A stretch of 64,000 bases of DNA, from NCBI RefSeq assembly GCF_001317355.1, contig NZ_LKET01000032.1:1-64000 (forward strand), written 5' to 3'. This document shows, piece after piece, positions 16,652-26,912 of the stretch. Position 1 is the stretch's first letter, and each line of letters opens with the position of its first letter. This DNA is from Oxobacter pfennigii (lineage in GTDB: Bacteria; Bacillota; Clostridia; Clostridiales; Oxobacteraceae). Below the pieces are notes generated by a model, which was not told the DNA's origin, searched no databases, and saw only the letters and a program-made list of their open reading frames with translations. Position numbers and translations under genes: made by a program.

Positions 16652-18755
16652 CCTTTTCGGCATTTTCCTTTTGATCTTTTAATGCATCTTTTCTTGATAA
16701 GTTGATTCTGCCCTGGCTGTCGATTTCAGTTACCTTAACCAGCACTTCATCACCTATGTTTACAACATCTTCGACCTTGTTTACTCTTTCAAAATCAAGT
16801 TTTGAAATGTGAACCAAGCCTTCTTTACCGGGGAGTATTTCTACAAATGCTCCGAAGGTGACGATTCTGTTTACTTTGCCTAAGTATACCTCACCGGCTT
16901 TAACTTCGTGAGTCAATCCCTCAATTATCTTAAGGGCCTTTTTGCCTGCTTCGGTATCCTGGGCTGATATGAATATTCTTCCGTCATCTTCAATGTCTAT
17001 CTTAACTCCCGTATCGGCAATGATTTTATTTATTGTCTTTCCTCCGGGTCCTATAACATCTCTTATCTTGTCAGGGTCAATGGTTGTTGTTATTATCCTT
17101 GGAGCATAAGGTGAAAGATCAGTTCTTGGTTCACTTATGCATTCTTTCATTTTTCCTAAAATGTGAAGCCTGCCTTTATAAGCTTTTTCCAAAGTTTCCT
17201 TTATAACATCCTTAGGCAATCCATGAACCTTGGTATCAACCTGGATTGCAGTTATACCCTTTTCTGTACCAGCCACTTTAAAGTCCATATCACCAAAGAA
17301 GTCTTCAGTTCCCTGGATATCTGTCAGTACTTTAAATGTGCTGAAATCATCAGTTGATATCATACCCATTGCAACGCCGGCAACCATGGCTTTAATAGGA
17401 ACGCCTGCATCCATCAATGACAATGTGCTGGCACATACGCTAGCCTGGGATGTGGAGCCGTTTGAGCTTACAACCTCGGAAACTAAGCGTATTGTGTATG
17501 GGAATTCTTCTTCTGAAGGTATGACAGGTTCCAATGCTTTTTCAGCAAGAGCTCCATGCCCTATTTCCCTTCTTCCGGGTCCTCTTAGCATCTTAACTTC
17601 ACCTGTGCTGTAAGGCGGGAAATTATAATGATGCATATAGCGCTTGAATTCCTCTTCACCTATTCCGTCAAGAATCTGGACATCACCTACTGCGCCTAAA
17701 GTAGCCACAGTCAATACCTGTGTCTGGCCTCTTGTGAAAAGTCCTGTACCGTGAGTCCTCTTTAGAAGTCCCACATCGCAGGATATAGGCCTTATCTCAT
17801 CAAAATCCCTGCCGTCTATTCTTACGTTTTCTTCTAAGGCTATCCTTCTCAATTCTTCCTTCATCATATTATAAAGAACTGAATCAATATCCTTTTCTTT
17901 CTCGGGAAAAATCTCTGCAAAATGTTCAAAGACCTTTTCCTTAACTTCCTGGGTTTTATCCTGCCTTTCAATCCTGTCCCTTATGTGCATTGCTTCTTTT
18001 ATCAGCGGTTCGGAATATTCTATAACGGCTTTTTCAAGCTCTTCATCCACATGATATATTTTCGGAAGGATTTTTTCCTTGCCCACCTTTGCCCTTATAT
18101 CTTCCTGGAACTTAATTAAATCCTGGCATTTTTCAAAGCCGAACATAATGGCATTGTACATGGTGTTTTCATCGATTTCCTGTGCTCCGGCTTCAATCAT
18201 GATGACTTTTTCTTTTGTCGAAACAACGAGAAGGTTTAAGCTGCTTTTTTCTCTCTCAGCAGTAGTAGGGTTCAATAAAAATTCTCCGTGGGCATATCCT
18301 ACCAAAACCGCACCTACAGGTCCTTCAAAAGGAATATCGGATATGGTAAGTGCAAGGGAGGCACCGTTTATGGACAATACGTCCGGCTGGTTGTCGGGGT
18401 CTACGGACATAACTGTACATATCACCTGTACATCATTTCTGTATCCTTTAGGAAACAGAGGTCTTATAGGCCTGTCAATTGCCCTTGCTGAAAGTATGGC
18501 CTTCTCCGTAGGCCTGCCTTCTCTCTTAACAAAACCCCCAGGTATTTTACCGACAGAATATAATCTTTCTTCATATTCTACGCTTAAAGGGAAAAAATCG
18601 ATTCCTTCTCTTGGGTCGCTTGAAGCATTGGCATTTATTAAAACAGCAGTTTCACCATACTTTGCCAAAACTGCACCGTTTGAAAGCAAAGCAATTCTTC
18701 CTATCTCTACTTCCAACTTTCTGCCTGCTATTTCAGTTTCAAAATTATGAACCAA
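16638..18755 (-). CDS. pnp: Polyribonucleotide nucleotidyltransferase (PNPase)
   Basis: Phosphorolytic 3'-5' exoribonuclease of the degradosome; trimeric. Two RNase PH domains (about residues 10-210 and 310-530) flank an alpha-helical linker. A KH domain ([11 protein letters not shown] near 565) and an S1 domain ([18 protein letters not shown] near 625) follow, then a lysine-rich tail. The start is TTG 18755 (705 residues), with AAAGGAGG seven bases upstream. It follows rpsO, the usual order. Confidence 0.97.
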   Translation of the reverse strand: MVHNFETEIAGRKLEVEIGRIALLSNGAVLAKYGETAVLINANASSDPREGIDFFPLSVEYEERLYSVGKIPGGFVKREGRPTEKAILSARAIDRPIRPLFPKGYRNDVQVICTVMSVDPDNQPDVLSINGASLALTISDIPFEGPVGAVLVGYAHGEFLLNPTTAEREKSSLNLLVVSTKEKVIMIEAGAQEIDENTMYNAIMFGFEKCQDLIKFQEDIRAKVGKEKILPKIYHVDEELEKAVIEYSEPLIKEAMHIRDRIERQDKTQEVKEKVFEHFAEIFPEKEKDIDSVLYNMMKEELRRIALEENVRIDGRDFDEIRPISCDVGLLKRTHGTGLFTRGQTQVLTVATLGAVGDVQILDGIGEEEFKRYMHHYNFPPYSTGEVKMLRGPGRREIGHGALAEKALEPVIPSEEEFPYTIRLVSEVVSSNGSTSQASVCASTLSLMDAGVPIKAMVAGVAMGMISTDDFSTFKVLTDIQGTEDFFGDMDFKVAGTEKGITAIQVDTKVHGLPKDVIKETLEKAYKGRLHILGKMKECISEPRTDLSPYAPRIITTTIDPDKIRDVIGPGGKTINKIIADTGVKIDIEDDGRIFISAQDTEAGKKALKIIEGLTHEVKAGEVYLGKVNRIVTFGAFVEILPGKEGLVHISKLDFERVNKVEDVVNIGDEVLVKVTEIDSQGRINLSRKDALKDQKENAEKDKKA

Positions 18756-18834
18756 TTTATTACCTCCTTTCAATAACTAATATATATGTTTTCCTAAAAT
18801 ATAAAAAAACACGCAATATGTAAATGAAATTAAA

Positions 18835-18861
18835 ATAATAGAGCGGTATACACCGCTCCGA
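18835..18861 (-). terminator. Hairpin terminator between rpsO and pnp
   Basis: Minus-strand GAGCGG / CCGCTC stem with a TGTATA loop followed by TATTATTTTAATTT, directly after the rpsO stop. The broken T run suggests partial read-through into pnp. A possible pnp promoter (TTTACA-17-TATTTT) lies just beyond. Confidence 0.7.
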
Positions 18862-19125
18862 TTATCTTCTGATGTCAAGTTTTCCGATAATAGTCCTGTA
18901 TCTTTCGATGTCCTTGTCTTTAAGGTAATTTAGTAATCCTCTTCTCTGACCAACCATCTTTAAAAGACCTCTTCTTGAATGATGATCTTTTTTGTGCATC
19001 TTTAAATGATCATTCAAATGGTTGATTCTGTCAGTTAGGATTGCTATCTGTACCTCTGGAGAACCAGTGTCACCCTCGTGCAGCTTATACTGGCCTATTA
19101 TTTCCTGTTTTCTGACTTTATCCAT
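18862..19125 (-). CDS. rpsO: 30S ribosomal protein S15
   Basis: Primary 16S-binding protein of the 30S platform. The 87 residues have the standard S15 motifs TGSPEVQIA and the [12 protein letters not shown] helix, with RRGLLNYL near residue 65. The start ATG at 19125 is preceded by AAGGAGGTGACATCT; a longer frame to 19218 has no ribosome binding site and crosses the leader. It has its own strong promoter and a structured leader. Confidence 0.98.
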   Translation of the reverse strand: MDKVRKQEIIGQYKLHEGDTGSPEVQIAILTDRINHLNDHLKMHKKDHHSRRGLLKMVGQRRGLLNYLKDKDIERYRTIIGKLDIRR

Positions 19126-19140
19126 AGATGTCACCTCCTT

Positions 19141-19218
19141 AATATTAATCGCCAAAAGCCGTGTACATCGCCGGAGATTCGAAAAACACAGCAAATGGTT
19201 TATGTGAATTACAGACAT
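19141..19218 (-). promoter_or_regulatory. Candidate rpsO leader structure
   Basis: The roughly 90-base leader between the promoter and rpsO contains GCTGTGT and ACACGGC, which can pair as a seven-base stem (one G-U) around TTTTTCGAATCTCCGGCGATGT. S15 leaders in several phyla fold for autogenous control by S15. I see a plausible stem but cannot match it to a described class. Confidence 0.35.
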
Positions 19219-19247
19219 ATTATAGCAAAATAAAATTTATTTGTAAA
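19219..19247 (-). promoter_or_regulatory. Sigma-A-type promoter for rpsO
   Basis: TTTACA at 19242-19247, a 17-bp spacer, TATAAT at 19219-19224 (minus strand), starting a few bases after the ribF stop. Confidence 0.85.
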
Positions 19248-19253
19248 CATACT

Positions 19254-20186
19254 TTAACTGTTAAAGTACCTTACGGCATAGTTCTTATCCTTATTTACTT
19301 GGGATGCCAAATCATCAGGGCCGTTGAATGCCCTCTCATCCCTTATTCTATAATGAAAATCTATTTTTATATTTCTGCCGTATAAATCTTCACTGAAATC
19401 AATTATATGAGTTTCAATGGTTATTGGATTCTTTCCGAAGGTGGGATTGCTCCCAACGTTTGTAATGGCAATATAAGATACATCAGAATTTTCAACTCTG
19501 ACTTTTGTTGCATAAACACCGCTCTTTGGCAAAATAAGGCCGGGTTTTGCAATGATGTTTGCCGTGGGAATACCCATGAGTCTTCCTCGGGCCTTTCCGT
19601 GAATAACATTTCCGCAAATTGAGAAATTTCTTCCCATAAATTTTTGAACGGCTTCCATGTCGCCCTGTTTTATAAGGCTTCTTATGGTTGTGCTGCTTAC
19701 AAGCTGTCCTTCATAGAATATGGGCTCTACTATCTTTATGTCTAAATCCTTTCTTTTTCCGTAGTCCAAAAGATATTCTGACGTTCCTTGGCCTTTAAAG
19801 CCGAATTTAAAATTAAAGCCTGCAACTATGGCTTTTACGTCAAATTTTTTAATCAGTATCTCGTTTAGAAATTCCTCCGGCTGGGTATGAAGAAAATCCT
19901 GATCCACCTTGGAAAAATATAAAAGGTCAACTCCTAAGCCTTCAAAAATCTCGGTCTTTGCACAATTATCCGTTATGAGCATTGGAGCATTTTCCTTATT
20001 TAAAAAAGCAAGCGGATGTTTTTCAAAGGTAAATACCATAGTCTTATAATTCTTATCAACTGAAATATCTTTCAAGGCAGTTATAAGGTTTTGATGACCT
20101 AAATGCACGCCGTCAAAAAATCCCAAAGCGCAGGCATAAGGCCCTTCCCTTATAGTATCTGCCACACCCCCGTAAATTACTTCCAT
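19254..20186 (-). CDS. ribF: Bifunctional riboflavin kinase/FAD synthetase
   Basis: Converts riboflavin to FMN and then FAD. The N-terminal FAD synthetase has the nucleotidyl-transfer loop GFFDGVHLGHQ near residue 20 and STTIRSLI near 160. The C-terminal flavokinase begins at GKARGRLMGIPTANI near 190. The start ATG at 20186 follows TGAGGGGTG; the frame reaches TTG 20201, overlapping the truB stop. It is the last gene of the rimP-to-ribF operon. Confidence 0.95.
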   Translation of the reverse strand: MEVIYGGVADTIREGPYACALGFFDGVHLGHQNLITALKDISVDKNYKTMVFTFEKHPLAFLNKENAPMLITDNCAKTEIFEGLGVDLLYFSKVDQDFLHTQPEEFLNEILIKKFDVKAIVAGFNFKFGFKGQGTSEYLLDYGKRKDLDIKIVEPIFYEGQLVSSTTIRSLIKQGDMEAVQKFMGRNFSICGNVIHGKARGRLMGIPTANIIAKPGLILPKSGVYATKVRVENSDVSYIAITNVGSNPTFGKNPITIETHIIDFSEDLYGRNIKIDFHYRIRDERAFNGPDDLASQVNKDKNYAVRYFNS

Positions 20187-20197
20187 AGCTACACCCC

Positions 20198-21088
20198 TCA
20201 AGCAAAAACCTTGTCAATCTTAACAAAATCGTTTATATCATTTCTTCTGCCTAATGCTAAAAAGTTTTCATTATTATATATTAAAATAACATCATCATAG
20301 TTTCTTTTTTCAAATGTATTGCATTCATCAAAATTAAAGCCTACCCCGTTTAGCACTCTCTTTGAAAGCTCATCATCTATATAAACTCTGCTGTATTCCT
20401 CCAGAGCTTTGTCAGTACCATGTAAATAGGACTTCACATTATCATTTTCAACAGCGCATTTAAGTTCATCCAATGTTATTGCATCCTTTATATCGAAGGG
20501 GCCTGTCTTTGTCCTTAATAGGAATGTCATAATTGCATCGCTTCCAAGATATTTTCCGATATCGCTGCATAATGTCCTTATATATGTACCCTTTGAGCAT
20601 GTCACATCAAATATGACCCTGTTTCCTTCTATATTAATAAGGCTTAAATCATATATAAAAACTTCACGAACCTTACGCTCTACCTCTTCCCCCTGCCTCG
20701 CAAGCTCATAAAGCCTCCTGCCATTGTGCTTTAAGGCAGAAAACATAGGCGGAATTTGTTTAATATTCCCTTTAAAACTTAAAAGAGCCTCATAAATTTT
20801 CTCATGAGAATTTAATTCATGGCTTAGAAATTCAACCTCGCCGTATTTATCAAGAGTATTGCTTAAAGCTCCTATCATAAGCTCTGCACGGTAGGATTTC
20901 TTATCGTTTAGAAGGTACTCAGTCACTCTGGTGGCTTTGCCTAAGCATACCGGCAGCACTCCTGCGGCATTAGGGTCCAGCGTCCCCGTATGGCCTGCTT
21001 TATCAGCTTTCACAAGCCTTTTTACATAGGAAACCACATCCTGAGAAGTCATAGCCGGCGGTTTTAAAATATTAAGTATGCCCTTCAC
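20198..21088 (-). CDS. truB: tRNA pseudouridine(55) synthase
   Basis: Makes pseudouridine 55 in the T-loop of tRNAs. Catalytic aspartate is in GHTGTLDPNAAGVLPV near residue 40, and the KSYRA and RTxTGPF-type (LLRTKTGPF) motifs are visible. 296 residues. The start is GTG 21088, overlapping the nrnA stop (GTGA). Confidence 0.96.
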   Translation of the reverse strand: MKGILNILKPPAMTSQDVVSYVKRLVKADKAGHTGTLDPNAAGVLPVCLGKATRVTEYLLNDKKSYRAELMIGALSNTLDKYGEVEFLSHELNSHEKIYEALLSFKGNIKQIPPMFSALKHNGRRLYELARQGEEVERKVREVFIYDLSLINIEGNRVIFDVTCSKGTYIRTLCSDIGKYLGSDAIMTFLLRTKTGPFDIKDAITLDELKCAVENDNVKSYLHGTDKALEEYSRVYIDDELSKRVLNGVGFNFDECNTFEKRNYDDVILIYNNENFLALGRRNDINDFVKIDKVFA

Positions 21089-22059
21089 CTGCCACCATCC
21101 TCTAGTGCTTGCTGCAAATCCTTTATGACAGCATCCCTAAAGTCACAAAGCTCACCTGTGATAGTGCAGCCTGCTGCCTTTGCATGTCCGCCACCGCCGT
21201 ACTTTTCGCATATTTTTCTGACATCCACATAATTCTTTGATCTGAAGCTTAATTTATACTCATCAGCCTTTACCTGCTTCACAAAGAGGGCAACTTCCAC
21301 AGTATTTATATCCCTTGCATAATCTATAAATTCCGATGTATTGACATCCTCAAGATTAAGGTCACCTAAATCCGATAACAAAAGCTCCATATAAGCAATT
21401 TTCGCATCACTATAAAGCTCTATGCTGCTCAGTGCTTTACCCATTATCTTTACATCGTTTAAGGAGTAATTTCTGTAAATAAGCTCATATATATTGCTGA
21501 AATTAATTCCTGTATTAATCAAATCTCCAGCTATCTGGTGGGTAACGGAGGTGGTATTTGAATACCTAAAGCCTCCTGTGTCTGAAAAAATAGCAGTATA
21601 TAAACAAAGCGCCTCTTCCTTTCTTATATCCACGCCCATAAGCTTTATAATCTGGTATATCAATTCCCCCGCTGCCGAAGAATTCGAATCTACCAGATTA
21701 TAATCGGCAAAAAGAGAATTTGTTAAGTGATGATCTATGTTTATGCTTATTTTGGATTTTTCTGAAAGGCAGCTGCATTTTCCCGTTCGGTCAAAGCTTC
21801 CGCAGTCCACAACGATAAATACATCAAATTCTTCATCCATATCCTCGCTGTAGTTGACAATGGAATCATAACCAGGAAGGTATGAATAATTGGAAGGCAG
21901 GCTGTCGCCTGCAAATACCTTCACATTTTTGCCCATAGCTTTTAAAACGTTGTATAATGCCAGCATTGAGCCCAAGCTGTCACCATCGGGATTAATGTGG
22001 GCAGATAAAGCAAAATTACTATTAATCTTTAAAACAGCTGCTATTTCCGATGCAATCAT
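21085..22059 (-). CDS. nrnA: DHH-family nanoRNase/pAp phosphatase NrnA
   Basis: Degrades short oligoribonucleotides and dephosphorylates 3'-phosphoadenosine 5'-phosphate. The DHH motif NIDHHLTN lies near residue 105, with upstream DGDSLGS and VVDCGSFDRTG metal sites. The DHHA1 domain motif GGGGHAKAAGC is near 290. 324 residues. The start ATG overlaps the rbfA stop, and its own stop overlaps truB, so rbfA, nrnA and truB are tightly coupled. Confidence 0.94.
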   Translation of the reverse strand: MIASEIAAVLKINSNFALSAHINPDGDSLGSMLALYNVLKAMGKNVKVFAGDSLPSNYSYLPGYDSIVNYSEDMDEEFDVFIVVDCGSFDRTGKCSCLSEKSKISINIDHHLTNSLFADYNLVDSNSSAAGELIYQIIKLMGVDIRKEEALCLYTAIFSDTGGFRYSNTTSVTHQIAGDLINTGINFSNIYELIYRNYSLNDVKIMGKALSSIELYSDAKIAYMELLLSDLGDLNLEDVNTSEFIDYARDINTVEVALFVKQVKADEYKLSFRSKNYVDVRKICEKYGGGGHAKAAGCTITGELCDFRDAVIKDLQQALEDGGR

Positions 22060-22418
22060 TTTATATCTTCCTCTGATTTATTAATTCCTTTTAACAGTTC
22101 ATTTATATGCATTCCGTATTCAATGGAATTGTCCAGCTCAAAGATTATCTCCGGAGTATACCTTAACTTAACCCTGGTGCCCAATTCCTTTCTAATGAAA
22201 CCGGCTGCACTCTTTAAACCTGCAATAGTATCATTTTTGCTCTTGTCATCGCCCATGATACTTACATAAACTTTGGCATATCTTAAGTCCTTTGTAACAT
22301 CAACTAGCACGACGCTGGTAAATTCAGCAATCCTCGGGTCCCTTATATCATTTTTTATAATATCGCTTATTTCTTTTTTATATTCCTCATTTATACGGTT
22401 AACCCTGCTAAAAGACAT
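22056..22418 (-). CDS. rbfA: 30S ribosome-binding factor A
   Basis: Late 16S rRNA processing and cold-adaptation factor that binds the 30S neck. The 120-residue KH-type protein shows the RbfA pattern: RINEEYKKEISDIIKNDIRDPRI near residue 7-30, then VTVTKDL-type DVTKDLRYAKVYVS, and the closing ELDNSIEYGMHINELL. Lies between infB and nrnA. Confidence 0.96.
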   Translation of the reverse strand: MSFSRVNRINEEYKKEISDIIKNDIRDPRIAEFTSVVLVDVTKDLRYAKVYVSIMGDDKSKNDTIAGLKSAAGFIRKELGTRVKLRYTPEIIFELDNSIEYGMHINELLKGINKSEEDIK

Positions 22419-22440
22419 AGTAATGCCACCTTTCTTCAGC

Positions 22441-24591
22441 CTATTTAGCTTTATCTATTTGAACCATTTCAAAACTTTCAAATATGTCGCCTTCCTTGAT
22501 ATCGTTGAATTTCTCAACGCTTATACCGCATTCATAGCCTGCTGAGACTTCCTTTGCATCATCCTTGAATCGCTTTAGGGAAGCTAGCTTTCCTTCGTAT
22601 ATAACTACTCCGTCTCTTATAAGCCTTACTTCATTTGCACGATTTATCTTACCCTCAGTTACATAGCAGCCAGCAATTGTGCCAATGCTTGATACTTTGA
22701 ATGTTGCCCTGACTTCTGCCCTTCCTTGAACAACCTCTTTAAATTCAGGGTCCAGCATTCCTTTCATAGCTGACTCGATATCTCCGATTGCTTCATAGAT
22801 TATCCTGTAAGTCTTTATATCCACCTTTTCCTTTTCGGCGTATACGCTGGCTTTTATGTCCGGCCTTACGTTAAAGCCGATGATTACGGCATTGGAAACG
22901 GAAGCAAAAGTAACGTCAGTTTCGGTTATGGCGCCAACACCGCCATGTATTACTTTTACCTTTACCTTTTCATTGGACAGCCGCTCTAAGGATTGAGTCA
23001 ATGCTTCCACGGAGCCATGAACATCTGCCTTTACAATTATGTTAAGGTCCTTTACCTTACCGGCTTCAATCTGGCTGAATAAACCTTCTAATGATACTTT
23101 ATGCTCATCAATCATCTTGCTTCTGGTTTCGTTTACCCTGCCTTCAACTATCTGTCTTGCCACCTTTTCATCCTGTACAACATACATTATGTCACCGGAA
23201 TCAGGTGCCTCATTAAAGCCCAATACTTCCACGGGGATTGAAGGACCTGCGCCTTTTACCTTTTTGCCCTTGTCATCAAACATAGCCCTTACTCTTCCCG
23301 ATGAAGTACCGGCAACAATTGCATCGCCAATATGCAGTGTACCATTCTTAACCAGTATGGTTGCCACTGCTCCTCTGCTTTTATCAAGCTTTGATTCTAT
23401 AACTATACCCTTTGCATACCTGTTTGGATTGGCTTTTAATTCCTGCATCTCTGCAACCAGCAATATCATTTCAAGAAGGGTGCTTATACCTTCCTTGGTT
23501 TTAGCCGATACATGAACTATTATTGTATCTCCGCCCCAATCTTCGGAAACAAGACCGTATTCAGTAAGCTCCTGCTTAACTTTATCCGGATTTGCATTTG
23601 GTTTATCTATTTTATTTACTGCCACTACAATAGGTACATTGGCGGCCTTTGCATGGTTTATTGCTTCTATGGTTTGAGGCATAACCCCGTCATCTGCAGC
23701 AACGACCAAAATTGCGATATCCGTAGCCTGAGCTCCTCTCATCCTCATGGATGTGAAAGCTTCATGTCCCGGAGTATCCAAAAAAGTGATTTTATTATCA
23801 TTTATTTCAACGGTGTAAGCACCAATGTGCTGGGTTATACCGCCAGCCTCTTCCAATGTGACATGGGTTTCCCTTATGGCGTCCAGCAGGGAGGTCTTAC
23901 CATGGTCAACATGGCCCATAATTGTAACAACGGGAGGTCTGAATCTCAAGTCCTCGGGGTTATCCTCTATGTCGTTTATAAGAACTTCCTCTAAGTTCTT
24001 GACTTGCTCCTGTTCCGCAATTATGCCATACTGCTCTGCTATTTTTTCTGCAGCAGCAAAATCCAGCTCATGATTTATGGTAGCCATTACACCTGACAAT
24101 ATCAATTTCTTGATTATTTCCGCTGAAGGTTTTTTAAGCTTTTCAGCCAGCTCTTTTACTGTAATGCCGTCTTTAATTGACACTATTTTTAATTCTTGGT
24201 GAGACTCCTGTTTTTCATTGCTCTTTTCTGCTGCAGACTTATCAAAGCCTTTCTTTTTAGGCTTCACTTTATTGTTTACAACCTTTTTAGGGCCTGCATC
24301 CTTTATCTTTCCCTTTGGAACTGCAATAACATCTTCGATATCATCAATATCTGCGTCAATGTCACTCTGGGGCAATACTTCTTCCTTTTTAGCTGTATTG
24401 GTGTTTTTAGTCGCGTCTTTATTTGCTTCTTCTTTTACTCCGTAATAATCCTTAATAATTTTCAAGCCCTCATCTTCCACAATACTCATATGATTTTTAA
24501 TATTTATATTAAATTCCTTCAGTAATTCTATTAAATCCTTGCTTGTAACGTTATATTCCTTAGCAAGTTCGTATACCCTTGATTTCGACAT
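22441..24591 (-). CDS. infB: Translation initiation factor IF-2
   Basis: GTPase that delivers fMet-tRNA to the 30S and promotes subunit joining. The 716 residues include a short lysine-rich N-terminal region with an IF2_N element at the start and a second near 145. The GTPase carries [12 protein letters not shown] (near 224), DTPGHEAF and NKIDKP. Domains II-IV follow to the C-terminus. GGGGGTG precedes the ATG. Member of the nusA-infB operon. Confidence 0.98.
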   Translation of the reverse strand: MSKSRVYELAKEYNVTSKDLIELLKEFNINIKNHMSIVEDEGLKIIKDYYGVKEEANKDATKNTNTAKKEEVLPQSDIDADIDDIEDVIAVPKGKIKDAGPKKVVNNKVKPKKKGFDKSAAEKSNEKQESHQELKIVSIKDGITVKELAEKLKKPSAEIIKKLILSGVMATINHELDFAAAEKIAEQYGIIAEQEQVKNLEEVLINDIEDNPEDLRFRPPVVTIMGHVDHGKTSLLDAIRETHVTLEEAGGITQHIGAYTVEINDNKITFLDTPGHEAFTSMRMRGAQATDIAILVVAADDGVMPQTIEAINHAKAANVPIVVAVNKIDKPNANPDKVKQELTEYGLVSEDWGGDTIIVHVSAKTKEGISTLLEMILLVAEMQELKANPNRYAKGIVIESKLDKSRGAVATILVKNGTLHIGDAIVAGTSSGRVRAMFDDKGKKVKGAGPSIPVEVLGFNEAPDSGDIMYVVQDEKVARQIVEGRVNETRSKMIDEHKVSLEGLFSQIEAGKVKDLNIIVKADVHGSVEALTQSLERLSNEKVKVKVIHGGVGAITETDVTFASVSNAVIIGFNVRPDIKASVYAEKEKVDIKTYRIIYEAIGDIESAMKGMLDPEFKEVVQGRAEVRATFKVSSIGTIAGCYVTEGKINRANEVRLIRDGVVIYEGKLASLKRFKDDAKEVSAGYECGISVEKFNDIKEGDIFESFEMVQIDKAK

Positions 24592-24613
24592 TCAATACAC
24601 CCCCGAATATTAT

Positions 24614-24916
24614 TTACTCAAACATACTCTGTACCACCTTTGACATGTTTTCGTCTTTGATTGCCAGCACCGACATGGATGCCTTCCCTATACAACTTCC
24701 CAATCTTTCTTTATCTCCGAATATAAAATAAGATAATTTTCTGCCTTTGCACAGACTTTCAAATTTATCTTTGGTATTGTCCGAAGCATTCTCTGCTATT
24801 ATAAGTAATTTACACTTGTCCTTTTTGATATCAAAGATACAATTATTATATCCCGCTGCTAATTTACCGGCTTTTTTAATTATTCCCAGGAAAGAATACA
24901 ATCTTTCTTCATTCAA
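24614..24916 (-). CDS. ylxQ: L7Ae-family ribosomal protein (YlxQ)
   Basis: A 100-residue L7Ae/L30e/S12e/Gadd45 fold protein that probably binds kink-turn RNA. GIIKKAGKLAAGYNNC at the N-terminus and LLIIAENASDNTKDKF near residue 35 are the family pattern. The start is TTG 24916, inside the last codons of ylxR. Its position between ylxR and infB is the standard one. The RNA partner is not known. Confidence 0.9.
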   Translation of the reverse strand: MNEERLYSFLGIIKKAGKLAAGYNNCIFDIKKDKCKLLIIAENASDNTKDKFESLCKGRKLSYFIFGDKERLGSCIGKASMSVLAIKDENMSKVVQSMFE

Positions 24917-25184
24917 CGGGTAGTATCTCCTTTCTCAGAGATTCGTAAATATCAGGAGCTATCTGATGCTCCAGAGCCCGCTCCAGTTTTTTAGCCTTAT
25001 ATGCCTTTTCAAAGCATTCCATATTCCTGCACACATAAGCACCCCGGCCTGACAGCTTACCCGTAATATCAATTTTTATCTCATCTTCCTTTGCCGTCTT
25101 TACCACCCTGATTAGCTCTTTTTTGGGTTTCATTTCCTGGCAGCCTAAACACATTCTAAGAGGGATTTTCTTTTTTTTGAGCAT
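24909..25184 (-). CDS. ylxR: YlxR-family RNA-binding protein (RnpM-type)
   Basis: A 91-residue DUF448 protein. RMCLGCQEMKPKKELIRVV near residue 10 and KLSGRGAYVCRNMECFEKA near 45 are the family hallmarks. In B. subtilis the homologue binds RNase P RNA and modulates the enzyme. Overlaps ylxQ by eight bases and lies 13 bases after nusA, so it belongs to the nusA operon. Confidence 0.92.
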   Translation of the reverse strand: MLKKKKIPLRMCLGCQEMKPKKELIRVVKTAKEDEIKIDITGKLSGRGAYVCRNMECFEKAYKAKKLERALEHQIAPDIYESLRKEILPVE

Positions 25185-25197
25185 GATAGAACGCCCC

Positions 25198-26253
25198 CTA
25201 AACTATTTCATCTTCTATATCTTTAACCTGAGACTGACTTTTTATGTCTATTTTCCATCCTGTAAGCTTTGCAGCCAGCCTTGCATTCTGTCCTTCTTTT
25301 CCGATGGCAAGGGATAATTGATAATCCAGCACCACTACCTTTGCCGATTTTTCCTTTTCACTGACCTCAACACTCAATACTTTTGCCGGGCTCAATGCGC
25401 TGGCAATGAATTCCTCAGGATTTTTGCTCCATTTAATAACATCTATTTTTTCTCCCTTTAATTCATCAACTATACTTTGAACCCTGGTACCCTTAGGTCC
25501 AATACAGGCACCTGTCGGATCCACATTTTCGTCATTTGAATGAACGGCGATTTTTGTTCTGGACCCAGCTTCTCTTGCAATGCCTTTTATTTCAACGACA
25601 CCTTCGAATATCTCGGGCACTTCCTGTTCAAAGAGCCTTTTTACGAGACCGGGATGGGTTCTTGATACTATTATCTGAGGTCCCTTACTGGTCTTTTTAA
25701 CTTCCACCACATAGAGCTTCAACCTGTCCTGGAAGTTGTACTCTTCTCCGGGCATTTGTTCGCTTTGCCCGAGGACAGCTTCGGTTTTGCCAAGGTCTAT
25801 ATAAACATTTTGTTTATCTTTTCTCTGTACTGTACCAATGACAAGGTCGTTTTCCTTGCTGGAGAACTGCTCGTAAATTATACCCCTTTCAGCTTCTCTT
25901 ATCTTTTGAACCACTACCTGTTTTGCTGTCTGGGCGGCAATTCTTCCGAAGGTTTTTGGCGTTACCTCGATATCGATAATATCCCCTAATTTGTAATTTC
26001 TATCAATGCGCTTGGCATCGTCTATGGATATTTCAAGCAATTCATCCATTACTTCATCTACCATGGTCTTCTGAGCGTATACATGGACATCTCCGGTCTC
26101 TCTGTTGATGGTTATCTTAACATTTTGTGCCGAACCGAAATTCTTTTTATAGGCAGAAACAAGTGCGGATTCCAAGGCTTCGAATAAAACCTCGGGCTGA
26201 ATCCCCTTTTCCTTTGCTATCTGACTTACTGCCTCAATAAACTCCCCATTCAT
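25198..26253 (-). CDS. nusA: Transcription termination/antitermination factor NusA
   Basis: Binds RNA polymerase and promotes pausing, intrinsic termination and rRNA antitermination. The 351 residues are arranged as an N-terminal RNAP-binding domain, S1 (about 135-200), KH1 (near 230, with ENVDPTGACIGPKGTRVQ) and KH2 (LAIGKEGQNARLAAKLTGWKIDI near 318). The C-terminal acidic repeats of E. coli NusA are absent, as usual in Firmicutes. GGAGGG lies upstream of the ATG. Confidence 0.97.
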   Translation of the reverse strand: MNGEFIEAVSQIAKEKGIQPEVLFEALESALVSAYKKNFGSAQNVKITINRETGDVHVYAQKTMVDEVMDELLEISIDDAKRIDRNYKLGDIIDIEVTPKTFGRIAAQTAKQVVVQKIREAERGIIYEQFSSKENDLVIGTVQRKDKQNVYIDLGKTEAVLGQSEQMPGEEYNFQDRLKLYVVEVKKTSKGPQIIVSRTHPGLVKRLFEQEVPEIFEGVVEIKGIAREAGSRTKIAVHSNDENVDPTGACIGPKGTRVQSIVDELKGEKIDVIKWSKNPEEFIASALSPAKVLSVEVSEKEKSAKVVVLDYQLSLAIGKEGQNARLAAKLTGWKIDIKSQSQVKDIEDEIV

Positions 26254-26270
26254 TTCTTTTAACCCTCCTT

Positions 26271-26732
26271 CTATAATTTGATTTTCAATCTGACATGCGC
26301 GATTTTGTCCATGGGGAACTGCGCATCCTCTCCCTTTTCAGTTTGAATGGTTACATTTCCGTCTTTTAAACCTTTTAATATACCTTCGAATACTTTTTTA
26401 CCCTCTAAGGGTTCATAAAACTTCACTTCGACATCCCTGTCCTTAAAGTATTCGTATTCCCTTTCATGAACTAAAATGCGCTCACCCGGTGACTGCACTT
26501 CAAGGCTGTAAGCATTTTGGATGGGGTCCAATTCATCTAATTTCTCATCCAATTCCCTGCTTAAATTCTCACAATCTTCGATTACTATACCCTGTGGTTT
26601 ATCTATTATTATTCTCAGCACATAATTGCTGCCTTCTTTTTTATATTCAACGTCTATTAAGTTAAGTCCCAGTCTATTTGCAATTGGCAGGCATAATTCC
26701 TCTACCGTTTCTTCCACTTTCTTCTTTGCCAT
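26271..26732 (-). CDS. rimP: Ribosome maturation factor RimP
   Basis: Assists 30S subunit assembly. The 153-residue protein has the two RimP domains: LRIIIDKPQGIVIEDCENLSRELDEKLDE near residues 52-80, the diagnostic YSLEVQSPG near 100, and a C-terminal Sm-like barrel. First gene of the operon running to ribF, with AGAGAGGG upstream and a -10 box about 50 bases before the start. Confidence 0.96.
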   Translation of the reverse strand: MAKKKVEETVEELCLPIANRLGLNLIDVEYKKEGSNYVLRIIIDKPQGIVIEDCENLSRELDEKLDELDPIQNAYSLEVQSPGERILVHEREYEYFKDRDVEVKFYEPLEGKKVFEGILKGLKDGNVTIQTEKGEDAQFPMDKIAHVRLKIKL

Positions 26733-26783
26733 AGGAGTCCCTCTCTTTGGTTTTATTAATTATTTTCCCAATTATGCATATGT

Positions 26784-26789
26784 ATTATA
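26784..26789 (-). promoter_or_regulatory. -10 box of the rimP-nusA-infB operon
   Basis: TATAAT on the minus strand with a weak -35 candidate (TTAAGC at 18 bp). It lies between the polC terminator hairpin and rimP and is the only promoter-like sequence I see for this nine-gene run. Confidence 0.55.
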
Positions 26790-26820
26790 CCGCATAACCC
26801 ATGACAGGCTTAAGTAATAT

Positions 26821-26846
26821 GAAAGAGTGGGTTTTTCCCACTCTTT
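26821..26846. terminator. Hairpin after polC
   Basis: Perfect 10-bp stem AAAGAGTGGG / CCCACTCTTT with a five-base loop. The T run after it is short (CTTTCATATT on the minus strand), so efficiency is uncertain. Confidence 0.6.
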
Positions 26847-26912
26847 GTGCACAATTAAAAGATTTTACCAAACTCAGTGCTATTATACCATCATAATTCT
26901 GATATTTCAAGC

